Shown here piece after piece: positions 28,101 through 39,110 of a stretch of 64,000 nucleotides of DNA. Position 1 is the first letter of the stretch. Each line of letters opens with the position of its first letter. The stretch covers positions 2,854,501 through 2,918,500 of the forward strand of contig JAILWY010000027.1 in the NCBI GenBank assembly GCA_022113835.1, given 5' to 3'. Below the pieces are notes generated by a model, which saw only the letters and a program-made list of their open reading frames with translations, was not told the DNA's origin and did not search any database. The translations under genes were made by a program, and so were the position numbers. Source of the DNA: Atopsyche davidsoni (taxonomy: Eukaryota; Arthropoda; Insecta; Trichoptera; Hydrobiosidae).

Positions 28101-29658
28101 TCAATATTTTCAACAGAAAGCACTTGGTGGAGTTTCATTATTATATTATTTAGTTAAAAGAGTTTCCCCATTTTTTTATTATGTTTTATGTGACAAGTTT
28201 TGCCAAACTTTCTATGTTGACATAGTTAGTTGGCAAAACTAGTCGCATTGAAACAATATAAAAATTATAGAGTACAACTAAAAATATTTCTCTTTAAATA
28301 AAAAGTAGTATTAGACCAAATGAAAACAATTTTTAATAATTTAACGATTTCGACGTGCACAAATTTTTTTTGCTTAGAAATTATATAATAGTTGAATTCA
28401 AAGAAAATAATTTTATTCCTATGTTAAATGAGGCTTTTATGTTAGGTGAAGATTGTCAATTTGTTTACCGAAATAAATAAAATGCAAATGTTTGTAGAAA
28501 ATATAATCACGATTCTTAGTTTATAAGCAAATGCTTGTTGTCATGATTCAAAGTAGGCATTATCTTAAAAAGTGTGTTGGTGTATTTAATCATTGTTTAC
28601 TTATTGCTTTTAATTTTTCATAGTGCAATATTATTTTTGATTGTAGGTACGAGGGGTCTGCCCGAGTGAATAAAATTTAATATTTTAGGGCTTTTGAAAT
28701 TGATGTACGAATGTAACTTTTCACTATAGAATATTACAATAATGACCTATAAATATACAAACAATATTATGTTATACCTAGTGCAACATTTCGGTACAGA
28801 GATTTAAGCAATTCTTAATATACATTATACATTGAAGTACATATTCTTCCATTGTTTATTTTCTTTACAATATTTTTGAAATACATGCTTGATTTATATC
28901 GTAACCTAGATATCCTAAAACTTATAAATAATTAAATGTAATTTCTAAGTATATAATACAAAATCAAAGTGATGAATATCGTTTTAAAGATTTATGACAT
29001 TACATTAGTTTCAATTTTAAATTTAAAGTTATCTGTACAAAAGATTTAATCGTAAATTCATGTATAATTGAAGCACTATATATATATTTTTATTGTCATC
29101 GATGGTTTACATTATTTTTAATTTTTTGATGTTATAATTCATCGAAAACAATAATTCTTTCATTATATTATTTATTATGTAATTATCCTTTTTATACAAA
29201 CATTAAAAAAAAAACAATTTAGATTAACAAATAAACTGAAAAGCAAACTATAACATTTCTACGCAAATATTCGGGATTCAATTATTAATAATATAATATC
29301 ATAAAATAAAGATATTTTTGCATTTATCTGTAGGATAGTAAATTAATTATGTAACTATAGTAAATTACGTTTAACATAGTAAAAAACTGTGAAATGAAAC
29401 TGTGTGTGTAGGATAAAGTATAATGTAAATTATACTATCACCATTGTTCACATACACAAAAGCTACTTTATACAGCGTTGAAATGAAAAAAAAGGGTAAT
29501 CTACAATGGAGTTGAGTAATTTTTTTATATTTACACGAGTCTTACTTGTAATTTTGAACTGAGGCACAATTGAGAGCACGACGTTTGATTGATAGAAGAT
29601 ACTTTTAGGAAAACTATGGGAATAGGTTATCCACCAATATTCCACTGTAATCTTCAAC
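25200..29658. other. AT-rich region between GLRX3 promoter and pb stop codon
   Basis: Both neighbours are on the minus strand, so this holds the GLRX3 promoter (right of 25200; GC-richer to about 25350) and the pb 3' UTR of unknown length. A repeat copy (family D, 25725-25850) shares TTAGGGCT..TGC..AATACGGT and GTCCCC.GATCC with 37757-37905. At 26310-26470 a GC-richer patch reads on the minus strand as a coding-like fragment (LLNHVSNHLPVENE, a stop, then KKKPYCSDGKAKEVLLRKL); origin unknown. No labial gene is present here. Confidence 0.4.
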
Positions 29659-31598
29659 TCAAATACTGTAGTACTCGGGGGCAAAGTCATTAGCTAGGTT
29701 GCTCAGAAAGTGGAAATCTGAAGAACTGTTGCTGTTTTCGCCTGCGACAGATGCCGGCTGGACTTGGGTGGCCTCGTAGAACTGGTGGAAGGAACTGTAA
29801 TTGTCACTGGAGTCTGTCTGCACACTGGTAGGGGGGGTCATGACACTGGTCACGTGGTTGGAGCCTTGATTAGTGGACGGGAAGGCTTCGTTAGGGGTGT
29901 TACTGTACACGTTTGAGTTGTTTGGGTGGGGAGTCGCATCGGGGTGATGGCTCACATTGTGATTGTAATTACTGCTCTCGTAATATGCGTGCTTACTTGA
30001 GTAGTCTGCGCTATGATTGGGTTTGTGTTGTACCGAATCAGAATTATAATAAGGCGCTGGGAGAACAGGAGTCTCACCTTGGATGCCTCCGACGGTCATT
30101 CCGTGGTTCATTTCACCAGGATAATGATAGCCAATATGATTATTGGGGTGATAAGCACCGTGGTCTGAGGCGTAGGCTTGTGCTTGGGCATAGTTAGGGG
30201 CGGCGTGGTGATAAGATCCTTGCTCGTGGTGATTTTTGTAATTGTTGTAAGCAAAGTTCTGCTGATGATATGTTTGGTTCAAAGCACTCGGGTAATTATT
30301 TCTAGCGTTGCTTCTTCCCATTCCCCTCGGTACCGCTTCTTGGTTTCTCCCGTGAGGGGGAATCCTCGGAAAGTTGTGGTTTTCCATAGCTGCGACTCCT
30401 TGCTGAGTAGAATGGTAAAGTTCATGGGGATAGCCCTGATGCATCTGCTGAAACTGCTGAATCGAACTTTGCTTCGCTCCATTTCTATTGATCGTCAAAT
30501 CGTTTCTGTAGTCAGGGTGACCTACTGGATAATGGTTCGGGATGTTATTGAGATGCGACCCTCTAATGATGTAGGGAGGAATCGCGTTCGGAACATTCTG
30601 GACCGTGGATGCTGCAGCGTTGGTGGCGGCCGCCGGGGGAGAAGGGCGCGGATACAAGGCTCCAGGGGGTGCCCCGAGCGGGCTCGGGTGCATGGTAGAT
30701 GGTGTGCCAGGAGTAGAAGATGGAGTCAGACTCATGGATGATAATCCCTTCCCAGGAGTCATATCCTGAATCCCCGTACCGATGCTAGAACTGTGCGGGT
30801 CTTTGCCGGATAAGGGGGACGTTTTACAAATCCCGATACTATCGAGACTGGGAGAGTTTCTTCTGTTTTCAGTTTTAACCTTCTTAGTTGTGGGCAGACG
30901 AGGGCTGGTGAGATGAAGACCACTGGATTCGTTCGACCTTGAATCTTCTTCAGCACCTAGTTTATCGAAGGACCCGGAGCTGGTGACGCTCGAAGCTCCG
31001 TTGCTATTGGTATTGAAGTTGGTGTTATTGTTGTTGGTCGCGCTGGGGGTGTTGTTGTTGTTGCCTCTGGTAGCGTTCATGTCAGGTATTTCTTCGCCGG
31101 CTCCCAGGATACCCACCGGTGGCATCTCGCAGCCTTGACAGCTCTTCTTGCTGCTCGGCCCATCTTCATCCATGAACTTATCAGAGGACATCTTGGAGCT
31201 CTTCCCGCCCTCGGACGTCGTGGAGTCCTTGTCATCGCCGTCGTCCCCTTTGGTCAGGGTCTGACGCTTGTGTTTCATTCTTCTGTTCTGGAACCAGACC
31301 TTCACCTGAAACACGCAGACATTACTCAGTTGATGTATTTTGTATATATATTTACTTACATTGTAGATATGTGAGAAAAAAAATAGCTTATTAATGATAT
31401 GGGAATCAACAAGTTATTAAAGCAAGTAGTCTGTGTGATGAATATAAGTTGTTACCTGTCTCTCGGTGAGGTCCAGGGAGGCTGCTATCTCTATCCTCCT
31501 GGGTCTGCAGAGGTACTTGTTGAAGTGGAACTCCTTCTCCAGCTCTAGCAGTTGTGTGTTGGTGTAAGCGGTACGCAAGCGTCGAGGGAGACCATTCT
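29659..31598 (-). CDS. pb: proboscipedia/maxillopedia (Hox2) homeobox gene, last two coding exons; 5' part outside window
   Basis: Hox transcription factor that sets labial and maxillary mouthpart identity in insects. Exon 31598-31456 encodes [20 protein letters not shown] and on to LDLTERQ. Exon 31305-29659 (TGA) starts [16 protein letters not shown]. Together they form a complete 60-residue homeodomain with Gln50/Asn51, split between residues 44 and 45. The sequence is the pb/Hox2 class, not labial, zen or Deformed. The 548 residues of the last exon are low-complexity: Ser/Thr-rich, then Asn runs near the GNNNNTPS block, a Ser/Pro patch, a His/Tyr/Asn-rich region, and a compact C terminus ([15 protein letters not shown]) typical of pb. 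The first visible exon needs one base from upstream (its first two bases complete a Glu codon). No YPWM hexapeptide exon was found from 31599 to 64000. Confidence 0.96.
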
Positions 31599-32892
31599 CT
31601 GAAACGAAATATTTTATCAATAAAAATGCTAGCATGTTGAGGTCTCACATTCTAATCTTGGGGAGCAATAAGTATAAACAATATCGCGTTATATCATCGG
31701 ATTAGCTGTTTCTACCACTTGTTACCTTTTCTTACAGATTAAAGTACTTCCTTCGATTAACATAAATGTAAATAAACTGGCATCCGTCTTTTCAATCGAG
31801 AGTTTTGGATTCACAACGTGTGCACGTTCAATTTTGAATAACACACGAAGATGATGAATATAAATCTAAAGTTTGTACGGCGACGTGAAGTTTGAAATTG
31901 TCAGCATCTCCGAGGAAGTGGGTTGATGCCAAGTGCTCTTCAAGTTTTCAACTTCAATATGAAGGATCCTCCCCTCCCCACACCTCGCCAGCTTTGAAAT
32001 GATATTTGGACTGACATTGTAATTTGGTTCAATTTCCACAGTCGGAACCAAATGACGCGCAGAGCAGAATCGGGGCGGAGAAGACGCGAATATTTTTTTG
32101 TTTGATATTTCAGCATTTAGCAAAAGAAACATAATTTTTTTATTGAAATTTGTTGTTTTATAAATATAAATAATAGCGCTACTGTGCAGCGATGCTAGTC
32201 GTGGAAAATATTATCGAAATCGAACTCCTTTTCTTTCATATCGATTTTACTTGCATACTTCCTTCGCTGATTTACGATTGTATATTTAAATAAAAAAATA
32301 TATGAAAATATGTTGGCACACGTATTTTCAACTGAGAATTGCGATTTTAAGTATCTCATAACCAGAAATTTAGTTGAAAAAATGTTCACACAATATGTTC
32401 AGTTTTTTTACATTTTCGTGGCCAGCGAGCGAGACGGCTCGCATTATCGAGTTCCCATCTTGTATTGTTTTCCTCATAATAACCTATTAGTCTCGTTAAA
32501 TATAACATCCTTTCCGTTCATATAGAAGTCATTGTTTCCAAAATGCCAAGGATGCGTGTTATTTTTTTTAAGATCAAGGCAAGGGGCATGCGTAACGTCT
32601 CTCACCTCGAAAATGCGACCTTCCATGGACATGTTTTTAAAAACAATGACAGTGAATATTTTTAATTTTAATTAATTTGAAACAATACCTTGGATTATTG
32701 ATAAGCTTTTTAGAGGTTATTTTGTAATGAAGAATCATCATCATCAGCAGAAAGAGTAAAATGCAAAGTATGAAGTCGCAGATCCACCCCTGTAGGGTTG
32801 CGACGAAAGTGGAGATGCGACTACGTTAGTGACAAAGTACGGCCGCCAACTGTCGCCCACGGGGCAGGTGAAATTTAATATCGGGCGGGGGT

Positions 32893-32990
32893 GCCTTCCC
32901 CTTCCTCTGCCCCTTCCCCTGCCCCTTCCCCTGCCCCTGCCCCTGCCCTTCCTCTACCCTCCCCCTCCTCCTCATCCCCCTAACTACCCT
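32893..32990. repeat. C/T-rich low-complexity tract
   Basis: About 100 bp made almost only of C and T on the plus strand, built from CCCCTGCCCCTTCC-like units. This is a simple polypurine/polypyrimidine tract that could adopt unusual structure; no coding role. Confidence 0.8.
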
Positions 32991-33504
32991 CAACTCCTCA
33001 ACTTCGACGGGGCAACCTCCCCGGCGGCCTGATTGGAATTACCCGCCGAGCACGCTGCGGAGTGGATTTTTAAATTTCAATTTGAAATAGCGCCGTCGTT
33101 GGAAAATACGATATTGGATATTGAAAGTGTGTGATTGATAATTTTATGATTTTTTTTTTATTATTTATTAACAGTATAGTCGCGTGGTAAACGGAAAGTT
33201 TTATTCTAAACGGTTATACTGTGTTTTTAAGTACTAGGTTATATGTTTAAGCTTACTAATAAAAGTCGGGTGTCGGTTGTAGTGCGCTTTGATGTGACGA
33301 CTTGTTTTGATATATTGTAACATATACAAGCTAAAAAAAATTACAGGGCTAATAAACAATGTTATTTTTAGAAGACGACGTATAGTTATCTGTTCTTCTG
33401 TAAGTCGTAAATTATCTTGCTTGACGCCTAGACGCCTTGACGCTTGTTACCTAGATTTAAATATGATTATTATTATGATAGATATGAAACTTTTTAAAAT
33501 TCTT

Positions 33505-33650
33505 CGGATGCCACTCCACAAAAGAGGTTGGCGACCATCTCACTGAGCATATACTTATGCTGAGCTTATCATGGTTTTCTTAGGGAAAATAGTGTGGTCC
33601 CCGGGTCCTTCTGCACATTAAAGTCAGTATTATTATATTGTATAACCCTT
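33505..33650 (+). repeat. Interspersed repeat fragment (family C)
   Basis: Shares GAGGTTGGCGACCATCTCAC, the CATATAC...TCATGGTTTTCTTAGGG segment and the GGGTCCTTCT segment with copies at 36010-36290, 55265-55420, 56840-57975 and 60290-60420. High-copy, non-coding. Confidence 0.6.
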
Positions 33651-33809
33651 TCCCTACAAAGCTTTGGCGTTTAGATCTGATACTCCTTCAGCAGCAGGCT
33701 ACATATCCTAATTTGAATACGTCATTATCGATGAAAACACGTGACATTGTCTTGCCTATTTATTGATCTGATCACATATTTAAATGCATAACCTTAAAAA
33801 AAGTAGGTA

Positions 33810-34075
33810 TACAGTAAAATCTCGATATAACGTACCGATTAGGAGGAGGGAGTGTCCGTTAAAGCCGAAAGTCCGTTATATAAAAATAGGTTTAAAATAA
33901 ACAAAAAAACTTGTTTTTGAAAATGCACTGAATGCATTTCTATTTATCTGTCTTCGGACACTCGTCGTGAAGTGACGTTTCTGTTTGATCTCATTTAAAA
34001 CGTTTAAATTTTTTTAACATTTACTTGTTTTTTTGTCCGTTAAACAGAGGTCCGTTATATCGAGGTTTCACAGTA
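33810..34075. mobile_element. Pogo/Tigger-type MITE
   Basis: Ends are TACAGTAAAATCTCGATATA at left and the complement of TACTGTGAAACCTCGATATA at right, bounded by TA. Inside, TCCGTTAAA and GTCCGTTATAT motifs recur near both ends. No open frame; 266 bp, non-autonomous. Confidence 0.6.
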
Positions 34076-34205
34076 TTTTGTTAAAAAAAAAAAAAAACGT
34101 TAATATATACCTTCAAGAGGACGCTTATTTACAACTTCCTGATATCATAATGGTGGATTCATTCTACCGCGTTAGTAATATCAAAAACAGGCAGAACTCC
34201 TAGCC

Positions 34206-34900
34206 CAGGGGTCCCCAACCTTTTTGGACCCAAGAGCACATTCTAGAATGCCTGTCGGGTGGCGGACACCACTTATTTTTTCAAGGTATATTTATATATC
34301 TATTTATGGATTGGTCAATCAGATGCGTATTTATTACCCATTACGGGTTTATTATATTATTACTAATATGATTAGGCACATTATATTATATACCTATCTA
34401 TGGATTGGTCAATCCATAAATAGATATACATATGACGGTGCGCGTCTTGGCTAAATCAATAGATTTTAAAAATAATGTCCAGATGGGACTAAAATCGCTT
34501 CACTTGTTACTTTGTTCAAAAAGTCCAGTGCTTGCAAATCACTAAATATTGATTGGCCTGGGCACATTGATTCATATGTAGAGTATGATTGTTAAAAATT
34601 CTCGATAAACGGAAGTGATTCGTTCGTACACCGGTCATGTAAACCAGGAGATGTGGGTTCAAATCCCACACAAATCACGATGATATTTTTCTGAGAGTTT
34701 CTTTAAATCATCTTCTATTTATGAACTAATGTGCCTAATCATATTAGTAAGTATATTTATAGTTGAACATGGTCAATTTTATAAAAAATTGTTTACATTT
34801 TAAAATTAAAACGATATAATTATTTTCGCACAGCGGCGGGCACACGTAAAACTGTCAGCGGGCGCCACGGTGCCCGCGGGCGTAGCGTTGGGGACCACAG
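34206..34900. mobile_element. hAT-type non-autonomous element with 8-bp target duplication
   Basis: Left end CAGGGGTCCCCAACCTTTTT and right end the complement of CTGTGGTCCCCAACGCTACG. Flanking 8-mers TCCTAGCC (34198-34205) and TCGTAGCC (34901-34908) agree at 7 of 8 positions, the duplication length of hAT elements. The subterminal parts are GC-rich, while the middle (about 34290-34770) is a different AT-rich element (family B), i.e. a nested insertion. Confidence 0.65.
34540..34765 (+). mobile_element. tRNA-derived element (family B), nested in the hAT element
   Basis: A perfect tRNA T-arm at 34653-34669: GTGGG, loop TTCAAAT, CCCAC. This includes the polymerase III B box GGTTCAAATCC (34656-34666). 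It ends CTAATCATATTAGTAAG. Related copies are at 41667-42137, 55000-55125 and 58445-58650. The A-box side (TTCGTTCGTACACCGG) is weak. Confidence 0.65.
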
Positions 34901-34908
34901 TCGTAGCC

Positions 34909-35290
34909 TAATCGGCGGCGTCCCCCACACGCCGCGCCGGAGGAGAATACCTTCCCACTTCCGCCGGGCAGCGTATTCAAAAGCAAAAGCGATGATTATC
35001 TGTGTAATAATTTGATACGAATGCAGCAGAAAAGGCCGCGGGCGTGGTCACGCCGGGAATGAATGCGGCCATTGTTCGGGGGCTCCTTCACGCTCCGCGG
35101 GGCACGTATAGCTCCGCTCGCCCGACCCCTTCCCGGCCGCGAAGTTTGACTGACAGCCCGTCTGTCCAATGGCGGAATACTGACGAGGGACCTGTCAATC
35201 ACGCAAACCGCCCTTCGCTCTGAAAAAACGAGCGACCCCGAGCCTCCCCGAGCCTTCCCGAGCCTCCCCGAGCGTGCGACGGCTCTCACG
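34909..35290. promoter_or_regulatory. GC-rich single-copy block with an Exd/Hth-type site, candidate pb intronic enhancer
   Basis: Sharply GC-richer than its surroundings and not seen elsewhere in the window. Holds CTGTCAATCA at 35192-35201, the complement of TGATTGACAG (the PBX/Exd-MEIS/Hth composite consensus), plus TGACAG at 35151-35156. A minus-strand open frame over it (34996-35289) has no recognisable protein and is ascribed to base composition. Confidence 0.4.
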
Positions 35291-35299
35291 GCCTCCGCA

Positions 35300-35990
35300 A
35301 GGGTCTAGGTCTCATGATCGAGTTTTTTTGATCATTTTCTAGTCCGTTTTGCGAAAAATCGACTGCACCAATAAAAAAAATTTAAATGCAAAAAGTTTGA
35401 TACATCCCCTTTTCCGAACATAATATATTTTTATTTATTGTAAATTTACTATTAATATGATAAATATGCGTTTTTCCGATTGAAGTGTAGGAATTTGGAG
35501 ATTCGTCATGTCCCCTTTTCAAGATCATTTTCTAGTCCGTTTTGCGAAAAATCGACTGCACCAATAAAAAAAATTTAAATGCAAAAAGTTTGATACATCC
35601 CCTTTTCCGAACAGAATATATTTTTATTTATTATAAATTTACTATTAATATGATAAATATGCGTTTTTCCGATTGAAGTGTAGAAATTTGGAGATTCGTC
35701 ATGTCCCCTTTCCAAGAGTCCTAAACATTAAAAAAAAAAATTCAATTTGAATTAAAAGATTAAATATAAACCCTGTGCGATATATTATTTATACAAATTA
35801 TTTTAACAAACTTTGGTTTTGAAAAGTCGTCATTTTATCCAATTTTTCAACATATTCAAGAATTTATTATACCCTGAAAATGGGCGTTAATTAAATAATA
35901 AAAAATAGATAAATATAATTTATAGTTTTTTCAATACTCAAATGAAAAATGAAGTGACAATTAAATTAATTAAATGACACGATTTCGCCT
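35300..35990 (+). repeat. Interspersed element F, copy 1, with an internal 193-bp tandem duplication
   Basis: The segment starting GATCATTTTCTAGTCCG at 35330 repeats almost exactly at 35523 (period 193 bp). The rest, through GACTT..GTCATTTTATCCAA and AATGGGCGTTAATTAAATAA to AATGACACGATTTCGCC, matches 61140-61675. The second copy has only one unit. No coding content or clear termini. Confidence 0.7.
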
Positions 35991-36009
35991 GGTAATGGAC
36001 TGCCTCTGG

Positions 36010-36290
36010 TGTCGGATTGGACACAAATCGCGCCACCGAGCCAATCTGTCCTTTTACTTTGGGTGTTTTTCTTTTTTTTGGTTTTTTATATTTTGGTATA
36101 TCCTCATACGGAGCCGGTGTTCATGGTTTTTAAATGAAACATTAAACTAAAGGCCTCTACACAAGTGGCAAAATATCGTCCCACCGACTTGCGGCTAGCC
36201 AATTCGTCCTATTATTTTCGGTGTTTTAATTAAAATGCTGAGCATATCCTCATGCAGAGCCTGTGTTCATGGTTTTCTAAGGGGAAAATC
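36010..36290 (-). repeat. Interspersed repeat (family C), about two diverged units
   Basis: Reverse-oriented copy of the unit arrayed at 57180-57975: ATATCCTCAT..AGAGCC.GTGTTCATGG, TAAACTAAAGGCCTCTACAC and CCCACCGACTTGCGGCTAGC all recur. Unit spacing is again roughly 150-200 bp. Confidence 0.65.
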
Positions 36291-36299
36291 TACACCTTC

Positions 36300-37756
36300 C
36301 GAGGAGAGATATCCGAAGAAGATATTTTTTTTTATTACATTTATGGCCACTAGTGCAAATTTGGGAATTAGTTTAAAACACTATGATAGTTAAATATGTG
36401 TATTTAAATATATTTTTATTGATTCTCAGTATTTTTGCAAATATTTGAATACTTAAGTAAGCATATACATTGACAAAAAAATACATGAGATTTGATTTAC
36501 TATATAACCCAGGAAAAATATTTATATTTTAACTATCGCAACTATATTTTATATTGTTGATACCTTACACTAAAAAAAAATAAAGTACAAGCCATTATAT
36601 ATGTATTATAATAATAACAATATATTTAATCTGTACTGTATATAATTATAGAATATTGTTGTTACCAAAATGAATGTCTCAACTGAGTTTTTCATTATTT
36701 TGGATTATGAATCTATTTAAATATTGGTTATAATAATCGAAACTTTTTATATATTAAAACTTATTTATCACTGGGCTTTCATATTAACATCTACATGAAG
36801 GTAAAATTTTTTTTCAAAGATGACTTTAAAATTAATGAAAATACCTATCATGATTTAATTTTTAAATGTTTGAACGTTGACATTTCAACGTAATCAACTA
36901 GAGCGGTTCATGAATATATATTTTCCCTATGTTTATATTCTTGTTAGAAGGCATGTTAAATTGTAGAATAGAGAAGAATCGCTTCTTGAAGATACAATCG
37001 GGGGAAAATTTCGGTTGCCAATTTTAGTTATGAAATTTGAATCTCACAGAAATTTGTAAATTGATGTTATCTTCAAAAACAATGAATCCGACTTTTGCCG
37101 CACAATGATGGGAAAACACTAAAGGATTTCTTCATGTCGGAACAGACACTGTTTAAAAGCAGAGAATATTTCAAACGGGAAATAAAAAAATAAAAAACAT
37201 TGTATTTAAGTGTTTGGGAAATTCTCATAAATGTAAAAAAAAGCACAAGATCGGCCGTTGTCGTTTTTTATTCATTCATTAGGTAATTTTTACAACCATT
37301 TTTATTATAATTCATACTGCAATCAAATCATTTTTATTTTATACATAAACCTGCATCGCAACAACGAGGTTGAGCATACCAATGACAAGTTCTCATGGCA
37401 AGAACTCGAATAAAATTTTGTTACCTAGACCATACGTAATTATGTACTTGTTGAGAGCAACGAGCTCAAACCTGAATAAATAGCATATTTACTGATCTTT
37501 TGATTCATTATTGCCAGAGAAGTAAACACTTAAGATATTTTAAAATGAAAATAAGAAGTAAGAAAAAAACTAAATACATTCAATACTGTGTTTAAAGTTG
37601 ATTTATGAGATACGAAGCAGCCATGGAAAACACGCCACAGAGACAGAATGAAGATATGTCGAGTGGAGTTTTAAAATCACATCCAACAAAATAATTATAT
37701 ATCTTATATATATGTGGACCAAATTAAAATTATTTAAAAAAAAATAATCCAAGATT
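36300..37756. other. AT-rich intronic DNA, nothing recognised
   Basis: Low-complexity AT-rich sequence with no gene, no clear repeat and no GC-rich block on either strand. Confidence 0.4.
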
Positions 37757-37905
37757 ATTTATTTTCTTTTATGTTAATTTAGAATAGTTAGGGCTAAGTT
37801 TGCAATACGGTTTGTTGATGTCCCCTGATCCAGGAGCAGATTGTGCGGTTTACAAGATGTACGCGGTAGCGTGAATGGATTTCCCTATTTAGTTATTGAG
37901 TTTGT
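37757..37905 (+). repeat. Interspersed repeat (family D)
   Basis: Matches 25725-25850 in order: TTATTTTCTTT, GTTAGGGCTA, GCAATACGGT, GTCCCC, TTTACAAGATGT, GGATTT. Non-coding; ends not resolved. Confidence 0.55.
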
Positions 37906-37979
37906 GTAAGGAAAAAAACATGTTTAAAAAATGATAAATATTTAACAGATAGAACAAAGCAAGACAAGTATCTAGTTGT

Positions 37980-38515
37980 TTGTCCGAATTACGCATTTAA
38001 AGTCTAGTTTTCTTATTCTCCTGATGCTTCTCCTCATAGACCATTTCATCGAACATATCCCTATCCTGGGGCAGTCTCACCAATTTGGCTGCATTTCCGA
38101 TCTCCAGCCACTGATTTTTCCTTCGAGAATCAGCTGGAGGATGCTATATTTATGCTTCTTTACCAACGTCAAGAGTTTCCGTCTTATACGCATTCTGTGC
38201 AAGACTCTGTAGCGGTCAGTGCAAATACACCGCTACATTATTTGACTTGTTAAGCTCCGCCCTTACCGCAGGTAGAGACTTTCTAATTTTACAACAACCC
38301 AACAACCCCAGCGATAACGCAACGCGCCCCCCACAGAGAGACGCAGGCACTCGACCAGTAATCACGTATTATTCTGTCTTGTCCAATTCATATAAATAAA
38401 CGAATACGCAAACATTTCGCCAGCCTTTTGATCTACATCCATAATCAACAAGCAACATAACATCAACGGCGAAAACTCTTTCATTTGTGACGCCATCAAC
38501 CCATGGTATCTTAAA
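37980..38515 (-). mobile_element. Decayed non-LTR retrotransposon, reverse-transcriptase tail
   Basis: On the minus strand, fragments typical of the C-terminal end of insect LINE polyproteins appear in order: FKIPWVDGVTNERVF (38515-38470), then after an unrelated gap KKHKYSILQLILEGKI and, in another frame, LEIGNAAKLVRLPQDRD and FDEMVYE (to about 38030). Frameshifts and stops make it dead. The same family is at 52835-53175 and 53936-54040. A MITE interrupts its upstream end at 38510. Confidence 0.6.
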
Positions 38516-38638
38516 GCCTTCTACACACGTAGCAACAAACTGCGCCACCATCTTGCACCTTTATTTTTGTGTTTTTTTAAATGGCATTTCCTAAAATGAA
38601 GGACGCTATTGGCTTGCTGCAGTGTAGAGGCCTTAAAG
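38510..38638. mobile_element. Short MITE with inverted ends
   Basis: Ends CTTAAAGCCTTCTACAC and the complement of CTTTAAGGCCTCTACACTG form inverted repeats around 129 bp. Its end motif (GTGTAGAGGCCTT) also occurs in every unit of repeat family C, so the two are related. It sits within the reading frame of the LINE fragment at 37980-38515. Confidence 0.5.
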
Positions 38639-38789
38639 ATTCGCCTATACAGCCACATTTCTGCAGCCTCAGTAGCTGCCAGCTTCGACTGAGTCTAGTT
38701 TTAATTAACGGATATTACATTTTAACGTTTACCAAGAAACCACATGCGTAGAGTAGAAACGACAAGCCGCAGATAAGCACATGTATTTT

Positions 38790-39110
38790 TAAATACATTT
38801 TTTCCAGCATGCACGCATTCCGAGGCGCACTGCGTTTCCTCAGTCGGAATGAAGTCGTGTTCGACGCTGCCGGCAGCCCAGAACATCAATCATTATTTAC
38901 ATATCCGAGTCGAAAGTTTTTGACACGTCCGTCTGTCCTCGCCCCACCTGTGTTTGACAGATTTAGCAGAGAAATGTAACGTTTTTTGCTGACGACTCAC
39001 TCAGCGGCCGGGGCAGACGCTTAAATGAGATCGTACAATAAAACAAACAGAAATGGCGGCGACTGACGAGGAAGTGCTTCACTTGTCTTTTTGAGCTTCT
39101 GAATGAGGAG
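38790..39110. promoter_or_regulatory. Single-copy block with Exd/Hox-like and Hth-like sites, candidate enhancer
   Basis: GC-richer, unrepeated DNA. Contains ATCAATCA (complement TGATTGAT) at 38885-38892, followed by an AATCATTATTTAC stretch with a homeodomain-type core, and TGACAG at 38955-38960. Both motifs are short and could occur by chance; the clustering in a unique block is the argument. Confidence 0.3.

Noticed and set aside
30178..30741. 187-residue plus-strand open frame
   Set aside because: It is the antisense shadow of the pb last exon.
32785..32825. A CCCTGTAGG core within a small GTCGCA...TGCGAC hairpin in the pb intron, reminiscent of miR-10, a Hox-cluster microRNA
   Set aside because: The seed does not match (the base before CCCTGT and the bases after GTAG differ), the stem is only about ten pairs with an unpaired GATCC, and no second mature arm is seen.
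34640..34675. Possible genuine tRNA gene
   Set aside because: Only the T-arm and B box are tRNA-like; the anticodon arm and acceptor stem do not form, and the sequence is repeated with the family B elements.
34996..35289. 97-residue minus-strand open frame in the pb intron
   Set aside because: Arg/Ser/Gly composition mirrors the GC-rich DNA, with no pb-like motif and no flanking splice signals that fit the homeobox exon phase.
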